Assembly: GCA_900314295.1 (NCBI GenBank)
Contig: OMUU01000022.1
Coordinates: 1 to 49,306, forward strand
From: an uncultured Lachnospiraceae bacterium
GTDB lineage: Bacteria > Bacillota > Clostridia > Lachnospirales > Lachnospiraceae
Length of the DNA stretch: 49,306 bases
Direction of reading: 5' to 3'
The translations under genes and the position numbers were made by a program. Each line of letters starts with the position of its first letter. The first letter of the stretch is position 1. Shown here in pieces: positions 45,302-49,306 of this stretch. The notes beneath the pieces were generated by a model. It was not told the DNA's origin and made no database searches. It saw only the letters and a list, made by a program, of their open reading frames with translations.

Positions 45302-46165
45302 ATGACCAGGAACAAACGATTCACCAGACGAAACGCGCTATCTCTTGGCGCAATGATTCTTTCTTCTTTTATCATGGCCTGCGGCAATAACCTGCTCATT
45401 GAAGAAGCCAACCTTCTGCCGGGCGGATTTATGGGGATATCAAGGCTGACCCATGTCATCGGCAGTGTTTTTCATGTGAACATTCCCGTGATCGTCGTAT
45501 ATCTGGCGCTCAATATACCGGTAGCCCTTTTCTGTCTCCGCCACATATCGAAGCGCTTTGTTCTGCTGTCTCTCATTCAGATCCTGATGCTGTCTCTGTT
45601 TATGCATCTGTTTCCTTACTACCGGATCTTTGACCAGCAGATTCTCAACGTAATATTCGGAGGTGTGATTTGGGGAGCGGGCACTACGATTGCCCTCCAG
45701 GCAGGCGGATCCACCGGCGGAACAGACTTCATCGCCCTGTATGTCTCAAGCAAGACCGGAAACGAAATCTGGACGCAGGTTTTCTTCTTCAACTGCCTGC
45801 AGCTGGCAATATTCGGAGCCGTCGCCGGGTGGGGCCAGGCAGGATATTCCATCATTTTCCAGTTTATTTCCACACGAATGATCAATACCTTCCACAACCG
45901 CTACAAACGGGTCGTCCTTCAGATTTTTACGAAAAATAAGAATGCTGTCACAACCGCCTATCTTAAGCGGTTCGACCACGGCATCACCGTTCTGGACGGA
46001 ACCGGCGGCTACACCGGCGAAAAAACCAGCATCCTGATTGCTGTCACATCCAGCTACGAGACGAGCGAGGCGATCGAAGTGATCCGCAAAGCGGATCCCA
46101 ACGCCATTATCAATGTTGTGAAATCTGAGAAGCTGGTCGGCAATTTCAAGCAGCCGAAGCTCTAA
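45302..46165 (+). CDS. YitT family membrane protein
   Basis: 287 residues. Five to six membrane segments in the first ~190 residues (the repeated membrane unit with GGFMGISRL and GGSTGGTDFIALY) are followed by a cytoplasmic DUF2179 domain (~200-280, HGITVLDGTGGYTGEKTSIL). Function of the family is not settled; it is widespread in Firmicutes. AGGAGG lies 9 nt before the ATG at 45302; an out-of-frame ATG lies 4 nt earlier. Confidence 0.93.
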   Translation: MTRNKRFTRRNALSLGAMILSSFIMACGNNLLIEEANLLPGGFMGISRLTHVIGSVFHVNIPVIVVYLALNIPVALFCLRHISKRFVLLSLIQILMLSLFMHLFPYYRIFDQQILNVIFGGVIWGAGTTIALQAGGSTGGTDFIALYVSSKTGNEIWTQVFFFNCLQLAIFGAVAGWGQAGYSIIFQFISTRMINTFHNRYKRVVLQIFTKNKNAVTTAYLKRFDHGITVLDGTGGYTGEKTSILIAVTSSYETSEAIEVIRKADPNAIINVVKSEKLVGNFKQPKL

Positions 46166-46586
46166 AAAAATTGAAAATTTTTCACGTTTCGTATATAATC
46201 ATGGAAGTGTTTTCCGCGTTAAACTGTTACGCTGTAAACTGGAACATTTTCTGTGTTTTCAGAGATCTTATACACTTAGCGCTCATACGATACTTTGTGT
46301 TATAAACTGTATATGTCCCCGCGTCACTTCGCTGCTTCGCAGCTTCCGTGCCGCTAACAGGTATTCGCATTCCCGCGGTGTTTCACACCGCTCCATGCTC
46401 ATACAAAGCCCGACTTCGTCGGGCTATCGCGGCGCTCGCCTCACCGCATCACAGAAAATGTGTGCGGATGCGGCTCACTGCTCGCGTATGTTGTCGTCGC
46501 AAAGCCATAGCCGGACTTACACACCCTACAGGTGTGCAGTCCGTCTCTGTCATGCGACTGGACTTATACAGTACAAGGGGACTCCC
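46166..46586. repeat. Hairpin-rich intergenic region
   Basis: 421 bp with no credible gene. It holds a family D copy (46285-46316), a family C copy (46431-46490) and several tight hairpins: GCTGCTTCGCAGC, CGCGGTGTTTCACACCG, AGCCCGACTTCGTCGGGCT and ACACCCTACAGGTGTG. It could be structured RNA, a nest of small repeats, or the leader of the next gene. Confidence 0.7.
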
Positions 46587-47771
46587 ATGCGATACTCGAT
46601 TGACCGAAATTCCAAGCAGCCCGCGTATATGCAGCTTTATCTGCAAATGCGGGAGGACATTGTGACGGGCGCCTACCCTTACGGTTCACGGCTGCCGTCC
46701 AAGCGCCTGGTCACATCCGAGGTAGGGGTCAGCATTATCACCGTTGAACACAGCTATGCCATTCTGTGTGACGAAGGGTATGTCGAGCCGCGCGAACGAA
46801 GCGGCTATTTTGTCTGCTACCGCGAGTCGGATGTTGTTCCCGTCGCCGGAATGACGGCACGAGGCTCCGGCTCCGAGGCTTCTCCGAATGCTTATCCGAC
46901 CCATTTTTCCGAAAAGAGGCTGAGACGTCAGGAACGGGATGTTCTGGATGAGACGACCCGCTCCGGCGCGCCGGACAGCTCCGAGGGAATACCCTACAGC
47001 ATTCTCGCCCGGACCATGCGCAGAGTTCTGACCAACCGCGGAGAAGAGGTTCTGGTTAAATCACCGGGAAGCGGCGTGCCCGAGCTCAGAATCGCCATCG
47101 CATCCTATCTGGCCAGAAGCCGCGGCATCCGCATCGAACCGTCTCAGGTCATCATCGGTTCCGGAGCAGAGTATCTGTACAGTCTCATCGTTCAGATGCT
47201 GGGGCATGATCGGATCTATGCCCTGGAGGATCCCTCCTATGAGAAGATCCGAAGAATGTACGCTGCGAACGGCGTCATCTGCGATATGCTGAAGATGGGC
47301 CCGGAAGGCATCCTGACTGCGGAGCTTGCCGATACGAAGGCGACTGTCCTCCATGTCACTCCCTTCAACAGCTTTCCGAGCGGCATTACCGCCTCCGCCT
47401 CCAAGCGCAGGGAGTACATCCGATGGGCGGAGGATCGAAACGGAACCATTATCGAGGACGACTTTGACTCGGAATTCACGGTTTCTTCCAAAGCTGAGGA
47501 CACTCTGTTCTCCCTGGAGCCGATGAAAACCGTAATTTATCTGAATACCTTCTCCAAAACAGTCTCCCCTTCCATTCGGATCGGATACATGATCCTCCCG
47601 GAGGAGCTTGTAGGGCAGTTTCAGACGAAGATCGGCTTCTATTCGAGTACCGTTCCCACCTTCGAGCAGTATGTTCTGACAGACCTGATCAACAGCGGAG
47701 ACTTTGAGCGCCACATCAACAGCGTGCGCAGGAAACGCCGGAAAGAACGGGAACGAGAGGCCTTACAGTAA
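46587..47771 (+). CDS. MocR/PdxR-type GntR-aminotransferase regulator, C-terminally short
   Basis: 394 residues from the ATG at 46587 (AAGGGG upstream). A GntR winged helix (~1-75: LPSKRLVTSEVGVSIITVEHSYAIL) is followed by a class I aminotransferase-like domain, with the pyridoxal-phosphate lysine at K324 (NTFSKTVSP). Family members usually run 450-480 residues; this one stops right after the HINSVRRKRRKERE helix, lacking about 80 residues of the small domain. A stop codon and a family D-like motif follow. It may be a truncated or nonfunctional gene. It precedes an NSS transporter, a plausible target. Confidence 0.85.
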   Translation: MRYSIDRNSKQPAYMQLYLQMREDIVTGAYPYGSRLPSKRLVTSEVGVSIITVEHSYAILCDEGYVEPRERSGYFVCYRESDVVPVAGMTARGSGSEASPNAYPTHFSEKRLRRQERDVLDETTRSGAPDSSEGIPYSILARTMRRVLTNRGEEVLVKSPGSGVPELRIAIASYLARSRGIRIEPSQVIIGSGAEYLYSLIVQMLGHDRIYALEDPSYEKIRRMYAANGVICDMLKMGPEGILTAELADTKATVLHVTPFNSFPSGITASASKRREYIRWAEDRNGTIIEDDFDSEFTVSSKAEDTLFSLEPMKTVIYLNTFSKTVSPSIRIGYMILPEELVGQFQTKIGFYSSTVPTFEQYVLTDLINSGDFERHINSVRRKRRKEREREALQ

Positions 47772-47830
47772 ACACGCATACGATACCTCGTTCCACAAAA
47801 CATCATCCATGAATTTTTATTGGGGGAAAT

Positions 47831-49198
47831 ATGGAAAAAAGAGAAACGCTCGGATCCAGGCTTGGATTCATTCTTCTGTCGGCGGGCTGTGCCATCGGCA
47901 TCGGCAATGTATGGCGATTCCCATACATCACCGGCCAGTACGGCGGCGGTTTTTTTGTACTCATCTACATCGTCTTTCTGACAATTCTCGGCATCCCGAT
48001 CATGACCATGGAATACTCCATGGGACGGGCAAGTCACAGAAGCATTCTGCCCGCGTACCGCATGCTGGAGAAGGAGGGAACGAAATGGCACCTGATGGGC
48101 TATCTGTCCATGGTCGGCAACTATGTCCTTCTGATGTTCTACTCCGTGGTTGCGGGATGGATTCTGTACTATGCGGTCCAGATGGCCGCGGGACGCTTTA
48201 ATGGAAAGAGCACCGTGGAGATTACCGCCGTCTATGCGCACATGATCTCCTCACCGGTGATTCTGACAGGCTTTATGCTCATCATCGTTCTCATCACCGC
48301 CGTGATCTGCAGCAACGGCCTTCAGGGAAGCGTGGAAAAAATTACGAAAATCATGATGATCGCTCTGATCCTGATCATGATTGTTCTCGGAATCCGCAGC
48401 CTGACTCTGCCCGGAGCCGCTAAGGGATTTTCCTTCTATCTGAAGCCGAGCGCCAGCAACATCAAAAAGGCGGGTGTATGGAACGTCATGTACGCCGCGC
48501 TGAACCAGAGCTTCTTCACCCTCAGCATCGGCATGGGCGGCATGGAAATCTTCGGAAGCTACATCGACAAGACGAAACGTCTGGCAGGCGAAGCTGTCAT
48601 CGTCACCTGTCTGGACACCTTTGTCGCCATCACAGCGGGGCTGATCATTTTTCCGGCATGCTTTGCCTACGGCATCTCCCCGGACGCCGGTCCGAGCCTG
48701 ATCTTCCTGACCCTGCCGCGTGTATTTTCATCCATGGCTCTGGGACGGCTGTGGGGAACGTTGTTCTTCATCTTCCTGTTCTTCGCCGCGCTATCCACAA
48801 TGATCGGCGTGTTTGAGAACCTGCAGGCCTTTGCCATCGACCTTCATCATACGCCCAGAAAAAAAGCCGGACTGATCAACGGAATCATCATCGCGCTCGG
48901 ATCGATTCCCTGCGCCCTCGGCTTCAACCTCTGGAGCCGTTTCCAGCCGCTGCGGGCCGGCAACACCATCATGGACATGGAAGACTTCTTCGTCAGCAAC
49001 ATCTGTCTTCCGGTCGGCTCCTTTGTCATCATCCTCTTCTGCACCTGGAAATACGGATGGGGATTTGAGAATTATCTCAACGAGGTCAACGAAGGCTCCG
49101 GCATCCGGATCTCCGGAAAGCTGAAATGGTACTTCAAGTATGTCCTTCCCGTGATCGTCGGATTCCTCGTTGTATATGGTATTGTGACCTACTTCTGA
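47831..49198 (+). CDS. Sodium-dependent transporter of the NSS (neurotransmitter:sodium symporter) family
   Basis: 455 residues with 11-12 membrane segments. The first shows the NSS signature SAGCAIGIGNVWRFPYITGQYGGGFF, with the unwound region binding substrate and Na+. The family imports amino acids or related compounds with sodium. GGGGGAAAT precedes the ATG. It lies 59 nt after the MocR-like gene, in the same direction. Confidence 0.95.
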   Translation: MEKRETLGSRLGFILLSAGCAIGIGNVWRFPYITGQYGGGFFVLIYIVFLTILGIPIMTMEYSMGRASHRSILPAYRMLEKEGTKWHLMGYLSMVGNYVLLMFYSVVAGWILYYAVQMAAGRFNGKSTVEITAVYAHMISSPVILTGFMLIIVLITAVICSNGLQGSVEKITKIMMIALILIMIVLGIRSLTLPGAAKGFSFYLKPSASNIKKAGVWNVMYAALNQSFFTLSIGMGGMEIFGSYIDKTKRLAGEAVIVTCLDTFVAITAGLIIFPACFAYGISPDAGPSLIFLTLPRVFSSMALGRLWGTLFFIFLFFAALSTMIGVFENLQAFAIDLHHTPRKKAGLINGIIIALGSIPCALGFNLWSRFQPLRAGNTIMDMEDFFVSNICLPVGSFVIILFCTWKYGWGFENYLNEVNEGSGIRISGKLKWYFKYVLPVIVGFLVVYGIVTYF

Positions 49199-49207
49199 TT
49201 TCTATAA

Positions 49208-49244
49208 AACGAGATAAAACGCGCTGCGCGGGTTTTATCTCGTT
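49208..49244 (+). terminator. Hairpin after the NSS transporter gene
   Basis: AACGAGATAAAAC pairs with GTTTTATCTCGTT around a GC-rich loop. There is no U-run, so termination is uncertain. Confidence 0.5.
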
Positions 49245-49250
49245 ATCACA

Positions 49251-49306
49251 ACGCTCGCCGCACACGAATCCTTCGCATTCGGCTGCGGCTCACTGTTCGC
49301 GTAAAT
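49251..49306. repeat. Repeat family C, copy 3 (reaches the window edge)
   Basis: ACGCTCGCCGCACACG ... GCGGCTCACTGTTCGCGTAAAT matches copies at 31.7 and 46.4 kb at both ends. Confidence 0.7.

Overview
This window reads as chromosomal DNA of an anaerobic, low-to-moderate GC Gram-positive bacterium, most likely a member of the Lachnospiraceae/Clostridia. The clues are an oxygen-sensitive class III ribonucleotide reductase (nrdD/nrdG), a PerR/Fur regulator next to a rubredoxin-first (reverse) rubrerythrin, the hup-rqcP-divIC-tilS-hpt-ftsH housekeeping order, a HrcA/CIRCE-controlled dnaK, a short eukaryote-type ProRS and an IleRS whose length and motifs fit the type 2 group. The sporulation genes that usually interrupt the rqcP-divIC-tilS stretch (yabP, yabQ, spoIIE) are absent, which suggests a non-spore-former. 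The family assignment is inference; no rRNA is present.

Layout. 1-700: 5' end of dnaK (minus) behind a perfect CIRCE and a sigma-A promoter, a half copy of a palindromic repeat, and tRNA-Leu(UAA). 788-4090: membrane acyltransferase and a GH13 neopullulanase-like enzyme (minus). 4361-11893: ftsH, hpt, tilS, divIC, rqcP, hup, cca, all minus. 12234-18143 (plus): proS, nrdD-nrdG, perR-like gene, reverse rubrerythrin. 18355-29466 (minus): rsmA, an unfamiliar 999-residue TPR/acidic-repeat/AAA protein, glycogen phosphorylase, ileS, a DEDDh exonuclease. 29890-38199: a cellobiose locus with two ABC permeases, a solute-binding lipoprotein and a LacI regulator on minus, and a GH94 cellobiose phosphorylase divergent on plus. 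38395-44953 (minus): purine permease, a three-gene MoxR/VWA cluster, DAHP synthase. 45302-49198 (plus): YitT-family membrane protein, a C-terminally short MocR/GntR-aminotransferase regulator, and an NSS sodium-coupled transporter.

How genes work together. The cellobiose locus is a self-contained uptake and phosphorolysis module under LacI-type operators, but no transport ATPase is encoded, so a shared ATPase elsewhere must power it. GH13, glycogen phosphorylase and cellobiose phosphorylase together indicate glucan use with energy-saving phosphorolysis. PerR-like regulator and reverse rubrerythrin form an oxidative-stress pair directly after the anaerobic RNR.

The most unusual feature is the intergenic DNA. 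It carries at least four dispersed repeat families (called A to D here) and many short tandem repeats with 19, 28, 33, 35, 36 and 171-bp units. Two of the tandem arrays appear to be copied from the 3' ends of the neighbouring genes. One cluster of repeats (a 171-bp duplication, a family A element and 35-bp repeats) separates the cellobiose phosphorylase gene from an intact operator-flanked promoter by almost 900 bp.
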